Counted from the first letter of the stretch, positions 23,668-34,404 are shown. The stretch: DNA of 34,887 bases from Betaproteobacteria bacterium HGW-Betaproteobacteria-4 (GCA_002840785.1 PHCH01000048.1:1-34887), one strand, 5' to 3'. The notes: generated by a model from the letters alone, not told the origin. A program made the numbers and translations.

Positions 23668-24591
23668 TCAGGCTTTTCCGTCGTCGACCGCAAGATCGGG
23701 ATTCACCGGCAGTTTGCCCGCGGCCTTCAACTCGGCTTGCCGGGAAGCCCGGAGGGCTGGCGTTTCGAGGCTGATGCGGCCGAGGGCGCCGGAGCGGTAG
23801 TCGAGGATCAGGATGGCGGCGGCTCTTTCCATGTCCAGTTCGCCGCCCCGCCCCTTGATGACGCAGCCGCGCTTTTTGCCGATGGCTTCGATCACCGCAA
23901 CGGCATCCATGCCTTCGGTGGCAAAGCCGTAGCGCGCCATGAGCAGCTTGGGGTAAGCCTCAAGCAGGTAGGTGGCGAGCCAGGTGCCGACTTCTTCGTC
24001 GATGTAGGCATTGACGCCGACGGCGTGGCTGGCGGCGAGCATGAGGCCGTCGATGGGGTGGTCGATCTTCGGCCAGAGCATGCCCGGGGTGTCGTAGAGG
24101 GTCAGGCGGTTGCTGATGTCGATGCGTTGCTGGCTCTTGGTGACGGCCGGCTGGTCGCCGACGGCGGCGACTTTTTTCTTGACCAGCGCGTTCATGAGCG
24201 TCGATTTGCCGACGTTGGGGATGCCCATGATCATGAGGCGCAGCGGCTTGACGGCGTCGTTGCGGTGCGGCGCCAGCTTCTGGGCCAAGCCGGGGATGCG
24301 CGCCACGTCGCTGGCTTTCTTGCACGAAATGGCGACGGCCTTGACGCCGGGCTGGGCATCAAAATAGGCCAGCCAGGCCTTGGTCGCTTCGGGGTCGGCC
24401 AGATCGGCCTTGTTGAGCAGCTTGAGGCACGGGCGCTGACGGAAAACGCGCAGCTCGTGGATCATCGGATTGCTGCTCGCCTGCGGCAGGCGGGCGTCGA
24501 GCACTTCAACGACGACGTCGGCCACGGCCAGCGTCTCGCCGGCCTTCTTGCGGGCCTGGGTCATGTGCCCCGGGAACCATTGGATGGACAT
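23668..24591 (-). CDS. ylqF: Ribosome biogenesis GTPase YlqF (RbgA)
   Basis: 307 residues. Circularly permuted GTPase of the YlqF/YawG group: N-terminal MSIQWFPGHMTQARK, G4 motif NKAD (60-63) placed before G1 GIPNVGKST (123-131), then G3 DTPG (167-170), order G4-G5-G1-G2-G3. It acts in late assembly of the 50S subunit. The C-terminal helical domain (GTWLATYLLEAYPKLLMARYG) completes it; the end ELKAAGKLPVNPDLAVDDGKA is likely flexible. Starts 17 nt after moaD and is probably the last gene of this leftward run. Confidence 0.93.
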   Translation of the reverse strand: MSIQWFPGHMTQARKKAGETLAVADVVVEVLDARLPQASSNPMIHELRVFRQRPCLKLLNKADLADPEATKAWLAYFDAQPGVKAVAISCKKASDVARIPGLAQKLAPHRNDAVKPLRLMIMGIPNVGKSTLMNALVKKKVAAVGDQPAVTKSQQRIDISNRLTLYDTPGMLWPKIDHPIDGLMLAASHAVGVNAYIDEEVGTWLATYLLEAYPKLLMARYGFATEGMDAVAVIEAIGKKRGCVIKGRGGELDMERAAAILILDYRSGALGRISLETPALRASRQAELKAAGKLPVNPDLAVDDGKA

Positions 24592-24608
24592 TTATGTTCT
24601 TTCTATTT

Positions 24609-24857
24609 TCAGCCGCCGGTGACCGGCGGGAAGAAGGCGATTTCGTCGCCGTCTTTTATTGTGGCATCAAGCTTGGCCATGTCCTGATTGACGGCGCAGC
24701 GCAGGTTTTTGGCGGTGGCCAGCTTGTCGCGCCCTTGCCCGACCAGCCAGTCACGCAAGCCGCCGACGGTGGCAATACCGGCCGGCAATTCGACGGTTTC
24801 GCCGGGCAGGCCCAGGGACTCCTTGAGACCGGCGAAGTAGAGAATTTTGACGCTCAC
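24609..24857 (-). CDS. moaD: MoaD, small subunit of molybdopterin synthase
   Basis: 82 residues, [16 protein letters not shown] to FFPPVTGG. Ubiquitin-like fold; the C-terminal Gly-Gly (81-82) is adenylated by MoeB and then thiocarboxylated to carry sulfur to precursor Z with MoaE. The start is GTG at 24857, overlapping the moeA TGA by GTGA, the coupled-translation pattern. MoaE and MoeB are not in the window. Confidence 0.92.
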   Translation of the reverse strand: MSVKILYFAGLKESLGLPGETVELPAGIATVGGLRDWLVGQGRDKLATAKNLRCAVNQDMAKLDATIKDGDEIAFFPPVTGG

Positions 24858-26062
24858 GACAGCAGCTCCGCGAAGGATACAAAACGCACGGTGTCGCCGA
24901 CGGCGATAGTGTTGCCCGGCGGGTTGAGGACCAGCCCGTCGCTCCAGCACAGCGATGTGACGACGGCCGAGCCCTGGTTTTTGTACAACTCGACGGCGCC
25001 TTGCGCGTTGAGCGAAGCACGCAGGAATTCGAGGCGGGCGCCATCGGCCCTGCCCCACACCGAGGCGCACGGCAGATTGAGGATGCCCGGCGAAACGCTG
25101 GCCGCCCCCTGCAAACGCAGGATGAACGGGCGAACCATGGTCAGGAAGGTGACGAAGGCGGCGACCGGATTGCCCGGCAGGCCGAGGAACCAGGCCTTGC
25201 CATCCTGTTTGCGGATTTCGCCGAAGGCCAGCGGCTTGCCGGGCTTGATGGCGATCTTCCACATATTCAGGCTGCCTTCGGCTTCGACGGCCGGCTTGAC
25301 GTGGTCTTCCTCGCCGACCGAGACGCCGCCGCTGGTCAGCACGAGATCGTTGTCGGCGGCGGCACGGCGCAGGGCGTCACGGGTGGCTTCGAGCGTATCG
25401 GCCACGGCGCCGAGGTCGCGCACTTCGCAGCCCATGCCTTCGAGCAGCGCACGCAGGGCGTAGCGGTTGGAGTTGTAGATGGCACCCGGCGGCAGCGGCT
25501 CGCCCGGCTGGACCAGCTCGTCGCCGGTGAAAAAGACGCCGACGCGGACGCGGCGATAGACCGGCAGTTCGGGCAGGCCGGCTGAGGCGGCCAGGGCGAT
25601 TTCCTGCGGGCGCAGCTTGACGCCGGCCTTGAGGATTTCGGCACCGATCGAGATGTCTTCGCCGGCCCGGCGGATGTTCTCGCCATCGCGCGGCACGTGG
25701 TTGATGACGACACCGTTTTCACCATGCTCGCAGCGTTCCTGCATGATCACGGCGTCGGCATCGGCCGGGACCGGGGCGCCGGTGAAAATGCGGGCTGCCG
25801 TGCCGGGTTGCAGTGTGGTGCCGACCGTACCGGCCGGGATGCGCTGGCTGACCGGCAGGCAGACGCCGGCCGTGGTGATGTCGGCGACACGCACGGCGTA
25901 ACCGTCCATGGCCGAGTTGTCGAGCGGCGGGACTGCTACGGTCGACTGCTGGGAAACGGCCAAAATGCGGCCGGCGGCGGCGGTAATCGGCAGCGAGCGG
26001 ATTTCTTCGACCGGCTGGGCGGCGGCCAGCAGCTTTTCCAGGGCTTGTTCAAAACTCAGCAT
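24854..26062 (-). CDS. moeA: Molybdopterin molybdotransferase MoeA
   Basis: 402 residues (E. coli 411). Inserts molybdate into adenylated molybdopterin. Motifs: [58 protein letters not shown]-like [17 protein letters not shown] and [16 protein letters not shown]. Start ATG overlaps the mobB end by 7 nt. Residues around 31-43 ([12 protein letters not shown]) show weak similarity to the dispersed repeat, but this region is conserved in length among MoeA proteins. Confidence 0.95.
   Translation of the reverse strand: MLSFEQALEKLLAAAQPVEEIRSLPITAAAGRILAVSQQSTVAVPPLDNSAMDGYAVRVADITTAGVCLPVSQRIPAGTVGTTLQPGTAARIFTGAPVPADADAVIMQERCEHGENGVVINHVPRDGENIRRAGEDISIGAEILKAGVKLRPQEIALAASAGLPELPVYRRVRVGVFFTGDELVQPGEPLPPGAIYNSNRYALRALLEGMGCEVRDLGAVADTLEATRDALRRAAADNDLVLTSGGVSVGEEDHVKPAVEAEGSLNMWKIAIKPGKPLAFGEIRKQDGKAWFLGLPGNPVAAFVTFLTMVRPFILRLQGAASVSPGILNLPCASVWGRADGARLEFLRASLNAQGAVELYKNQGSAVVTSLCWSDGLVLNPPGNTIAVGDTVRFVSFAELLS
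25934..25970 (+). repeat. Possible degenerate repeat, copy R11 (inside moeA)
   Basis: TGCTACGGTCGAC then GGCCAAAATGCGG. The middle is unlike the consensus. Antisense to moeA, in the same LTVA-type frame as R3 and R5. Confidence 0.4.
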
Positions 26063-26562
26063 GGGCGGGCCTGCAAATTAAGGTGGTTCATGACGAAATC
26101 GGCCATCGCGGCATAGTCGTTGAGCGACAGTGTGGGCAGGCTGGTTTCGATGGTGGCGTCGGTGGCCACGGCGACGATGTCGGTGCGCTCGGGGAAGAGC
26201 GGCGGCTTGCCGTTCTCCGGCCGGTAGACTTCGAGCTTGGGCACCGGTTCCTGTTTGAAGCCTTCGATTAACACGAGATCGCAGGGTGAGAGGTGGCTGA
26301 TCAGTTCGTTGAGCGTTGGTTCCACCTCGTCGCGCCGCTCGTGCATGAGCGCCCAGCGGTCGCCGCAGGAGAGCAGCACCTCGGTGGCGCCGGCTTCGCG
26401 GTGGCGGTAGGAATCCTTGCCCGGCTTGTCGATGTCGAAACCGTGGTGGGCGTGCTTGATCACCGACACCTTGAGGCCACGCGCCGTCAGCTGGGGGATG
26501 AGCTTTTCCAGCAAGGTCGTCTTGCCGGAACCGGAATAACCGGCGATACCGAAAACTTTCAT
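26056..26562 (-). CDS. mobB: MobB, molybdopterin-guanine dinucleotide biosynthesis adapter
   Basis: 168 residues. P-loop GTP-binding protein with Walker A GYSGSGKT (8-15), then [21 protein letters not shown], typical of MobB, and [18 protein letters not shown]. It assists MobA in attaching GMP to molybdenum cofactor. It lies 17 nt after the ATP-grasp gene and overlaps moeA. Confidence 0.94.
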   Translation of the reverse strand: MKVFGIAGYSGSGKTTLLEKLIPQLTARGLKVSVIKHAHHGFDIDKPGKDSYRHREAGATEVLLSCGDRWALMHERRDEVEPTLNELISHLSPCDLVLIEGFKQEPVPKLEVYRPENGKPPLFPERTDIVAVATDATIETSLPTLSLNDYAAMADFVMNHLNLQARPC

Positions 26563-26579
26563 GGGCGGATTTTAACCGT

Positions 26580-27713
26580 TCAGGCGACGAACACCGGGGC
26601 AAAACCGCCGCCCAAGGTCCGGAAATTGGTCGTTTGGCCCTGATACAGGCGGGCGGCGACGAGTTGGATGCGGCCGGCGTAGACGTAGCAGCGGATGTCG
26701 GCCTTCATGGTTGTTTCAACGCCGTCGACGGGCACGACGTACTCCGATGGCGGTGCGATTTCCTGGGCGATGTAGCCGCCATGCAGGATTTCTTCGAAGA
26801 CGCGCTTGGTCAGCTTGTCGCCGCGGTAGGCGGCACGACCGCCGAAACCGGCCGGCGGCTTGAAAAACCAGCGTTTGCGTTCGGCCCAGAATTGCTCGCC
26901 CTGCTCTGGTGTCACGGCGACGGTTTTGGGGATGCCGGCGAGCAGGGTCTGGCGGGTGGATTCGGCTACGCCCAGCGCCTGCAGCGCGGTGTCGTCGGAG
27001 AGCTGCATGAGGTTGCGCTTGTCGGCGTACAGCGCGTGGGCGCGTGGGTGCGGCGTAATGACGACGCCACCGGATTCGAAAATTGCCCGAATTTTCCGGT
27101 TGACCGTAGCATCGAGGGCAAAGTCGGTCAGGCGGTTGTAGATCAGGTCGACTGGCTCTCCAGCGTGCAAAAGTTGCTGGCCGTCGCTCTCGAATTCGCC
27201 CGGATCGGCCACCACGGCGGAGATGCCGTGCTCCTCGAAGAGTTCCTTGAAGAGCGCAAATTCGGGCGCAAGAAACTGTTCGGCCGGGTTTTCGTCGACG
27301 ATGGCGATGCGGCGCAGCGGCGCGTCGCCGCGTTCCAGACGCCATTCCTCGCGGAACATGGCAACGAATTCGTCGCGAATCCGCGCGCCCTCTTCCGCGT
27401 GGCCATGCGAGGCGAGCAGGTAGGCGTTGAGCAGGCCGCCGCCGGCGTTGGTGTTGATCTCGATGAGCTTCGGGCCGCTCTCGGTCAGGTGAAAATCGTA
27501 GCCCATGAAGACGCCGCGCGACTTGACCGGCAGGCGAGCGATTTCCGGCGCCTGGGCCAGCGCGTGCGCCTGGTAGGCCGGCATGGCGATGACCGACTCG
27601 ATGGCAGTGATGATGTCGGCCATGGCCTGCATCGGCCCGGCGGCGATGGTGATGTCGGCGCTGGAGAAGAATTGCGGCTGCTGCGCGCGCATTTGCTCGA
27701 AGATGGTTTTCAT
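26580..27713 (-). CDS. ATP-grasp-type protein of unknown substrate
   Basis: 377 residues. The C-terminal two thirds look like an ATP-grasp fold: YADKRNLMQLSDD (substrate/nucleotide region), RWFFKPPAGFGGRAAYRGDK (Gly-rich ATP loop), GYIAQEIAPPSEY and KADIRCYVYAGRI. Such enzymes join a carboxylate to an amine or thiol (glutathione synthase, RimK and relatives). The N-terminal part has DFHLTESGPKLIEINTNAGGG, seen in tubulin-tyrosine-ligase-like/circularly related members. No substrate can be named. ATG 27713 begins 5 nt after the yoaA stop. Residues 201-213 (ATVNRKIRAIFES) are from a repeat copy. Confidence 0.78.
   Translation of the reverse strand: MKTIFEQMRAQQPQFFSSADITIAAGPMQAMADIITAIESVIAMPAYQAHALAQAPEIARLPVKSRGVFMGYDFHLTESGPKLIEINTNAGGGLLNAYLLASHGHAEEGARIRDEFVAMFREEWRLERGDAPLRRIAIVDENPAEQFLAPEFALFKELFEEHGISAVVADPGEFESDGQQLLHAGEPVDLIYNRLTDFALDATVNRKIRAIFESGGVVITPHPRAHALYADKRNLMQLSDDTALQALGVAESTRQTLLAGIPKTVAVTPEQGEQFWAERKRWFFKPPAGFGGRAAYRGDKLTKRVFEEILHGGYIAQEIAPPSEYVVPVDGVETTMKADIRCYVYAGRIQLVAARLYQGQTTNFRTLGGGFAPVFVA
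27074..27112 (-). repeat. Dispersed repeat, copy R12 (inside ATP-grasp gene)
   Basis: Minus strand ATGCTACGGTCAACCGGA, AAATTCGGGC, AATTTTCGAAT. Sense to the gene, read as ATVNRKIRAIFES. Confidence 0.85.
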
Positions 27714-27718
27714 CCGCT

Positions 27719-29641
27719 TTACCGGTTGGCGAAGAAATCGAGAACGACCTGCAGTTCGCGGGTTCGTTTCATGGGCGGCAGACTTTGCCAGACGCGGCGG
27801 CCGTAGGGCTTTGATATGAGTCGTGGATCGCACATCATGAGCACGCCCTTGTCGTTCTCGTCGCGGATCAGCCGGCCAGCGCCCTGCTTGACGTTGATGA
27901 CGGCGCGCGGCAGCTGGTACTCCATGAAGGCGTTGCGGCCTTCCTTTTTCATCTGCTCGATGCGGGCCGAGAGCACTGGATCGTCGGGCGGCGCGAAGGG
28001 GATCTTGTCGATGACGACGAGCGACAGCGCTTCACCGCGCACGTCGACGCCTTCCCAGAAGCTCTGGCTGCCGACCAGGATGGAATTGCCGTGGTGGCGG
28101 AAGCGTTGCAGCAGATCGTTCTTGCTGCCCTCGCCCTGGACCAGCAGCGGCATGTCGATGTTTTCGTCTTCGAGCTTGGCCTTGAGCAGTTCATGCGTGC
28201 GGCGCATGGCGCGCAGGCTAGTGCACAGGAAGAAGGCGCCGCCGTTGGCCGCCTTGACGGCAGGCCAGGCGGCGTCGACGACGGCGTCGGTGTAGTTCCA
28301 CGCATTCGGGTCGGGCATGCCGAGCGGGGCGTAGAGGATGGCCTGCTTGTCGTAGTCGAAGGGGCTGTGCCAGCAGGCCGAATCCGGCTCACCGAGGCCG
28401 AGTTCGGCGCAGTAATGGTGAAACTTGCCCTGTACGGCCAAGGTGGCCGAGGTGAAGATCCAGGCCCGCGGATGGCCGCCCATCTGCTTGCGGAAAATTT
28501 CGGCGACATTGAGCGGCGTTGCGTTGAGCTGCAGCGAATGGGTGAAGGCTTCGGCCCAGCGGACGTAGCCGGGCGTCGGGTTCTGCCACTGGCCGAGGTG
28601 CTGGACGAGTTCGGTGGCGCGCTGCCAGCATTTCTCGAGGCCCTCGGCGCGTTCGGCCTGGGTTTCGAGCAAGGCGGCGAAGGCGACGACCTCGGCTTCG
28701 AGCGCCTTCAGGGCGATTTCAAAATCGGGCTTTTCTTCCAGTTGACCGTAGGAAAAGCGGCCGCTGTCGACGCCGACGGCCAGACGCAGATCCTTGGCGG
28801 CTTTTTCGACTTTTTTGCTGGTTTCCGGCAGCGCCAGGCAGTCGCGGGCGTTGGTCAATGCTTCGGCGCGGACATCGCGGGCCAGATCGAGCACCTGCGC
28901 CGTTGAAATGCTGTCGCCGAAAAACAGCGTCGCCACTTCCGGCAACTGGTGGGCTTCGTCGAAGATCACCGTGTTGCAGGCGGGGAGCAGTTCGGCCATG
29001 CCTTCGTCGCGGAGCATGACGTCGGCGAAGAACAGGTGGTGATTGACGACGACCAGATCGGCCGCCATCGCCTCGCGCCGGGCCAGCATGACGAAACATT
29101 CCTTGTAGTCAGGGCATTCCTGGCCGAGGCAGTTGTCGCGCGTCGAGGTGGCGTGGCTCCACACCGGTGAGTTTTCGGAAACCTCGATGCACTCCGCCTT
29201 GTCGCCGCTCTGCGTGGTCTTGGCGAAGACCGAGATGCGGCGGGCGTCGGCGGCATCCTCGCGGGTCAGGAAACGGCCGTCGGCGATGGCGTGCTGCAGA
29301 TGGTAGGGGCAGACGTAGTTGGCCCGGCCCTTGAGCAGCGCGATCTTGACCGGTGCCTTGAGGGCATCGCGGACCATCGGCAGGTCTTTGTTGAAGAGTT
29401 GGTCCTGCAGGGTTTTGGTGCCGGTCGACACGATGACCTTGCCGTTCGACTGCAGTGCCGGGACGAGGTAGGCAAAAGTCTTGCCCGTGCCGGTGCCGGC
29501 CTCGGCGATGAAGACCGAACAGCCCTTGATGGCGGCGGCGATGCGCTCGGCCATGTCGAGCTGCTGTTCGCGGATGCGATAGCCGCTGATGGCCCGGGCC
29601 AGCGGGCCGTCGGGAGAGAATATTTCCGGGAGGGAAGACAA
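27719..29641 (-). CDS. yoaA: DinG/XPD-family Fe-S helicase YoaA
   Basis: 640 residues (E. coli YoaA 636). Superfamily 2 DNA helicase: Walker A GTGTGKT (49-55), four Cys for the Fe-S cluster (ANYVCPYHL then DNCLGQECPDYKECF), DEAH box VIFDEAHQLPE, then SFWEGVDVRGEALSLVVIDK and QGAGRLIRDENDKGVLMMCD. It works with the polymerase holoenzyme subunit HolC in repair of stalled forks. It is the first gene of the leftward run to ylqF. Residues 297-309 (YGQLEEKPDFEI) match a repeat copy with the same length as the E. coli segment, in a different frame from the other copies. Confidence 0.92.
   Translation of the reverse strand: MSSLPEIFSPDGPLARAISGYRIREQQLDMAERIAAAIKGCSVFIAEAGTGTGKTFAYLVPALQSNGKVIVSTGTKTLQDQLFNKDLPMVRDALKAPVKIALLKGRANYVCPYHLQHAIADGRFLTREDAADARRISVFAKTTQSGDKAECIEVSENSPVWSHATSTRDNCLGQECPDYKECFVMLARREAMAADLVVVNHHLFFADVMLRDEGMAELLPACNTVIFDEAHQLPEVATLFFGDSISTAQVLDLARDVRAEALTNARDCLALPETSKKVEKAAKDLRLAVGVDSGRFSYGQLEEKPDFEIALKALEAEVVAFAALLETQAERAEGLEKCWQRATELVQHLGQWQNPTPGYVRWAEAFTHSLQLNATPLNVAEIFRKQMGGHPRAWIFTSATLAVQGKFHHYCAELGLGEPDSACWHSPFDYDKQAILYAPLGMPDPNAWNYTDAVVDAAWPAVKAANGGAFFLCTSLRAMRRTHELLKAKLEDENIDMPLLVQGEGSKNDLLQRFRHHGNSILVGSQSFWEGVDVRGEALSLVVIDKIPFAPPDDPVLSARIEQMKKEGRNAFMEYQLPRAVINVKQGAGRLIRDENDKGVLMMCDPRLISKPYGRRVWQSLPPMKRTRELQVVLDFFANR
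28716..28752 (-). repeat. Dispersed repeat, copy R13 (inside yoaA)
   Basis: Minus strand TCCTACGGTCAACTGGAAG, AAAAGCCCGATTTTGAAAT. Sense to the gene, frame YGQLEEKPDFE. Confidence 0.7.
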
Positions 29642-29730
29642 GGGAAGAAGCCTGAAAAATCAGGGCCGAATCTTAGCAGATGCGGGGTCTGGCGAGGAAA
29701 ATGGCAGGCCGTCAGACTACTGAAAAAGAC

Positions 29731-30642
29731 TCATACCGTTTGATCTCCGGCATGCCCCCGATATTCCGGGCACAGCGCCAACCCAGCCTTGAGCGCATCG
29801 ACCAGCAGACGAACCTTGGGCAGCGAATAACGCCGCTGCGGATAAACGGCCCAGACAGCGGTGTTCGGCGGCTGGTTGGCGTCGAGCAGCGACACCAGTT
29901 CCCCCCGGCGCAAGGGTTCGAGGACGTAATAGTCCGGCAACTGGCACAGGCCGAAACCACGCAGGGCCGCGTCGAGCACCGCCTGGCCGCTGTTGCAGCG
30001 CCAGTTGCCGCTCGGCCGGAACTGGTGTTCGTGCCCCGCCTGCTGAAAGCTCCAAGTGTCGCCGGTGCCGATCAGGCAGTTGTGTTGGCCGAGTTCAGAC
30101 AGCGTATGCGGCCGGCCGTATTTTTCCAGATATGCCGGCGCGGCGCATAGGTACATGGCGCGCGGCGCGAGCCGGGTGGCGACCAGGCTCGATTCGCTGA
30201 GCCGGCCGAGGCGGATGGCCAGGTCGAAGCCTTCATGGACCATGTCGAGGGTGCGGTTGGTCAGTTCGATTTCAACCTTGAGCGCCGGGTAGCCGGCCAT
30301 GAATTCATTGACCAGCGGCACGATGAAACGCTCGCCGTAGGCGACGGCAGCCGTCATGCGCAGCAGGCCGGTCGGCGTGCTGTGCAGGTCGCCGATGGTC
30401 AGGAAGGCTTCGTCACGCTCTTCGATCAGGCGCTGGCAGCGGGCGAGGAAGGTCTGGCCGGCTTCGGTCAGCGAAACACGGCGCGTCGTCCGGTAGAGCA
30501 ATCGGGCCTGCAGGCGTTCTTCGAGCAAGGCCACCTGCCGGCTGACATGCGACGACGACAGGCGCAGGCGCTCGGCGGCGCGCGAGAAATTGCCGCACTC
30601 GGCGACAGCGACGAATTCATCCAGCCCTTCCCAGCGACTCAT
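29731..30642 (-). CDS. LysR-family transcriptional regulator
   Basis: 303 residues. N-terminal winged helix (LDEFVAVAECGNFSRAAERL, SSSHVSRQVALLEERLQARL), then effector domain (GLLRMTAAVAYGERFIVPLV, LDMVHEGFDLAIRLG, MYLCAAPAYLEKYGRPHTLSEL). Complete length. Divergent from frmA with 127 bp between starts, so it may regulate formaldehyde detoxification. That operon is usually under FrmR or a two-component system, so the link is inference from position. Confidence 0.88.
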   Translation of the reverse strand: MSRWEGLDEFVAVAECGNFSRAAERLRLSSSHVSRQVALLEERLQARLLYRTTRRVSLTEAGQTFLARCQRLIEERDEAFLTIGDLHSTPTGLLRMTAAVAYGERFIVPLVNEFMAGYPALKVEIELTNRTLDMVHEGFDLAIRLGRLSESSLVATRLAPRAMYLCAAPAYLEKYGRPHTLSELGQHNCLIGTGDTWSFQQAGHEHQFRPSGNWRCNSGQAVLDAALRGFGLCQLPDYYVLEPLRRGELVSLLDANQPPNTAVWAVYPQRRYSLPKVRLLVDALKAGLALCPEYRGHAGDQTV

Positions 30643-30700
30643 TTTCGGCGCCCTCCCCGGCGCAAGACATTATCCCTCATCAGCAACAATCATTCCTTGA

Positions 30701-31885
<1,185 letters not shown>

Positions 31886-31895
31886 GGCACCGGCC

Positions 31896-32747
31896 ATGAC
31901 GCTCGAAAACCTTTCCTGCCAGAAAAGCGCCGGCGGCTGGACCAAGCGCTACCGGCACCGTTCGACGGCGCTTGGCTGCGACATGACGTTCTCGATCTAT
32001 CTGCCGCCGCAGATAGAAAGCGGTGAGAAGCTGCCGGTGCTCTACTGGCTGTCCGGCCTCAGCTGCACCGACGAGACTTTCATGCAGAAAGCCGGCGCCC
32101 AGCGGATCGCCGCCGAACTCGGCATGGTCATCGTCGCCCCCGACACCAGCCCGCGCGGCGACGATGTACCGGGCGACCCGGACGGCGGCTGGGATTTCGG
32201 TCAGGGTGCTGGCTTTTACCTCAACGCGACGCAAGCCCCGTGGGCGCAGCATTACCGGATGCATGACTACGTTGCACATGAACTGCCGGCCCTGATCGAG
32301 GCCAGCTTCGCGGTTTCCGACAAGCGCGGCATCAGCGGCCATTCGATGGGCGGCCACGGCGCGCTGGTCTGCGCCCTGCGCAATCCGGGTCGCTACCAGT
32401 CGCTGTCCGCCTTCGCGCCGATCTGCAACCCGATGATCGTGCCCTGGGGCGAAAAGGCGTTCTCGCGTTATCTCGGCGAAGAACGCTCGCAATGGCGGGA
32501 ATGGGACGCCAGCCAGCTCATTGCCACGGCAGCCGAAAAATTGCCAATCCTGATCGATCAGGGCGACCGCGACCAGTTCCTGACCGTCCAGCTCAAACCG
32601 GAGGTCTTGCAGGTCGCCGCACTGGCGGCCGGACACCCGCTCGACTTGCGCATGCAGCACGGCTACGACCACAGCTATTACTTCATCGCCAGTTTCATCG
32701 AAGATCACTTACGCCATCACGCCCGGGCGCTCCTGCCGTCAGCATGA
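31896..32747 (+). CDS. frmB: S-formylglutathione hydrolase
   Basis: 283 residues, alpha/beta hydrolase. It hydrolyses S-formylglutathione, the FrmA product, to formate and glutathione. Nucleophile Ser in [11 protein letters not shown]; the acid is in DQGDRDQF and the catalytic His in HGYDHSYYF. Typical family segments [25 protein letters not shown] and [14 protein letters not shown]. It forms a two-gene operon with frmA. Confidence 0.95.
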   Translation: MTLENLSCQKSAGGWTKRYRHRSTALGCDMTFSIYLPPQIESGEKLPVLYWLSGLSCTDETFMQKAGAQRIAAELGMVIVAPDTSPRGDDVPGDPDGGWDFGQGAGFYLNATQAPWAQHYRMHDYVAHELPALIEASFAVSDKRGISGHSMGGHGALVCALRNPGRYQSLSAFAPICNPMIVPWGEKAFSRYLGEERSQWREWDASQLIATAAEKLPILIDQGDRDQFLTVQLKPEVLQVAALAAGHPLDLRMQHGYDHSYYFIASFIEDHLRHHARALLPSA

Positions 32748-33016
32748 GAATTGCGCCGCCTTCGGTCAGAAAGCCGATGGCGGCGTGCTCGGCGCCAGCG
32801 CAATATGGCTGCGCACACAACGACACGCACTGTTGCAAACGGTTACTTGAAGTCCGCCGTCCAGACCCTTATCTTCGACACATGCGCTGACCAGACATCA
32901 GCCCTGACGGCCCTACCCACCTCCCCCTCCCCGGGCCGTCCAGAAAGCCTCGTACTCCCCCGGTACGAGGCTTTCGCCTTTCCAGGGCGGGCGTTTCGGC
33001 TATGCTTGCAGCCATT
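32748..33016. other. Intergenic stretch after frmB
   Basis: 269 bp. It holds short overlapping frames that look Arg-rich or random and a strong hairpin at 32944. I find no gene I can defend. Confidence 0.55.
32944..32974. terminator. Hairpin terminator upstream of the RNase H-like gene
   Basis: 12-bp perfect stem AAAGCCTCGTAC / GTACGAGGCTTT with a 7-nt loop. The T-rich tail is weak. It probably ends the frmA-frmB transcript. Confidence 0.7.
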
Positions 33017-33508
33017 ATGCCCAGAAGACGAAAAAAGAAGACTGTCCGCGTTATTCACCCGTCGGAGAACCCACTCCCTGTGCGCCTGGCACCGCTCTAC
33101 GTCGGGCAGCTGCAGGTCTTCAGCGATGCCAGCCAGAAACGGCATGGCGGACTGGCCGCCATCCTCTTTGCCACGCCAGACAGTGAAGCGGTAGTCAGGT
33201 CGCGCACCGTACCCATCATCGGCAGCAATGAACTCGAACTGCAGGCCACTCTGTTTGCCCTGGAACAGGCGCGAGACCTGTTCCCAAGCCAACCACTCGC
33301 CTTGTTTTCGGACAATCAGGACGCCGTGAGCAGACTCAACCGCGGCAAAATTGAAGGTTTGGAGCAAGATCCCGAGTTGCGGCAAATGCTCACCGAGGCT
33401 GACCTCGTCAAGACATTAGCCAACGCGACCGTGTGCTGGATAAAAGGGCACTCAAGCTGCCGGGGCAACATCCTCGCCGACCAACACGCCGCCGAAGCCG
33501 CAAGCTAA
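33017..33508 (+). CDS. RNase H-like domain protein
   Basis: 163 residues. After a basic start (MPRRRKKKTVRV) comes an RNase H fold with four acidic residues: FSDAS, ELELQATLFAL, ALFSDNQDAV and ILADQHAAEA, in the order D-E-D-D expected for RNase HI. Known RNase H proteins cut RNA in RNA-DNA hybrids. Spacing and sequence differ from RnhA, so it may be a variant without confirmed activity. The basic N-terminal extension may bind nucleic acid. ATG 33002 in frame is an alternative start. Confidence 0.72.
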   Translation: MPRRRKKKTVRVIHPSENPLPVRLAPLYVGQLQVFSDASQKRHGGLAAILFATPDSEAVVRSRTVPIIGSNELELQATLFALEQARDLFPSQPLALFSDNQDAVSRLNRGKIEGLEQDPELRQMLTEADLVKTLANATVCWIKGHSSCRGNILADQHAAEAAS

Positions 33509-33558
33509 CAACCTGCTCGATACCGTCCCAACTTTGGCAGGCGATACGTAGCGAAAGC

Positions 33559-34353
33559 TCAGTCCAGCTTCTTCAGGTATTCCTTGGTGAAAATCTTGTC
33601 CGGCAGGTCTCGCAACTTCATACCGCTATAGTCGAGAACCGATTTTTCACCGCTACGCAGCGCGTCCTCCATTACCAGCCGCGTTGGACGAACCCTCCCG
33701 GCCAAGGTCTGGAAATTCTCATAGCTGCACTTCTTCATCAGGCGGTTCGACAGCGAATAAAACTCAGCCTTCAGCGGCCACCCCGATTTCTCATTGACCC
33801 AGTAAACAACTCGCTGATAGGTAACGCTACGGTCGACGGCAATTAACTCAAGAATATGAAATGAATCATTGCCGATTTTTTCGCTGCCGATAATTTTCGG
33901 GTTGTAGTCACCGGCAAAATTGGCTCGCGCCAGATCGCCATTGGCCACCTGCCCGGTCAGGCGCTGCGCCAGCGAAATCCGTATCGGCTGCGACACCTCC
34001 GGCATGAACACCCACAGATCGCGCCCCCTCATCAGAATGATCTGCCCACGCTCCGAAGCCGGCTCGGTAACCATGACAACCGTGTTCTCGTTACCCTTTG
34101 AAAGAACGCGGTATTTGCGCATGTCAGCGTCTTTGTCCGGACGCTGGGAATTTATTACAATGTCAACTTGGAAGCCGTCAGCTGGAAAGCGAACCTTGTC
34201 AGCCTTTTCAACTATACTGCGGGCAATCGCATCATCGGTCTGCACAATAGCGGAACCTTGTGCCGCAACGGTCAGTGACTGGAGCAACAGAAAAATGCCG
34301 GACATCAGAGCAAGCCAGCAGCCGTCAATCCGAACGCAGTCATTACGTACCAT
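33559..34353 (-). CDS. LolA-like outer-membrane lipoprotein-sorting protein
   Basis: 264 residues. A signal peptide (WLALMSGIFLLLQSLTVAAQ) leads to a beta-rich protein: DADMRKYRVLSKGNENTVVMV, ERGQIILMRGRDLWVFMPEVSQPIRIS, GDYNPKIIGSEKIG, YWVNEKSGWPLKAEFYSLS. This is the pattern of the LolA-like family that occurs with MacB-type ABC transporters. Divergent from such an ATPase, with 51 nt between starts, so the two likely act together in envelope transport or lipoprotein handling. A degenerate repeat may overlap residues 164-176. Confidence 0.82.
   Translation of the reverse strand: MVRNDCVRIDGCWLALMSGIFLLLQSLTVAAQGSAIVQTDDAIARSIVEKADKVRFPADGFQVDIVINSQRPDKDADMRKYRVLSKGNENTVVMVTEPASERGQIILMRGRDLWVFMPEVSQPIRISLAQRLTGQVANGDLARANFAGDYNPKIIGSEKIGNDSFHILELIAVDRSVTYQRVVYWVNEKSGWPLKAEFYSLSNRLMKKCSYENFQTLAGRVRPTRLVMEDALRSGEKSVLDYSGMKLRDLPDKIFTKEYLKKLD
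33825..33862 (+). repeat. Possible degenerate repeat, copy R15
   Basis: CGCTACGGTCGAC at the left and TATGAAAT at the right, with exactly the same length as the consensus, but the middle is unlike it. Confidence 0.4.
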
Positions 34354-34404
34354 GAATATTCTCCTGCACTATTCCGATGTAACCATTTGCGGCGCCAACC
34401 GGCC

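Noticed and set aside
23660-23698. A repeat-like stretch at the end of ylqF
   Set aside because: Matches only in short pieces (TTTTCCG, GTCGACCG) with a shifted left end; not clearly above chance.
25934-25970. R11 in moeA as a certain repeat copy
   Set aside because: MoeA proteins keep the same length and hydrophobic pattern here, so the partial match could be chance; listed only with low confidence.
32751-33194. A 147-codon frame after frmB
   Set aside because: Arg/Ser/Pro-rich, crosses a terminator hairpin and overlaps the RNase H-like gene; no family resemblance.
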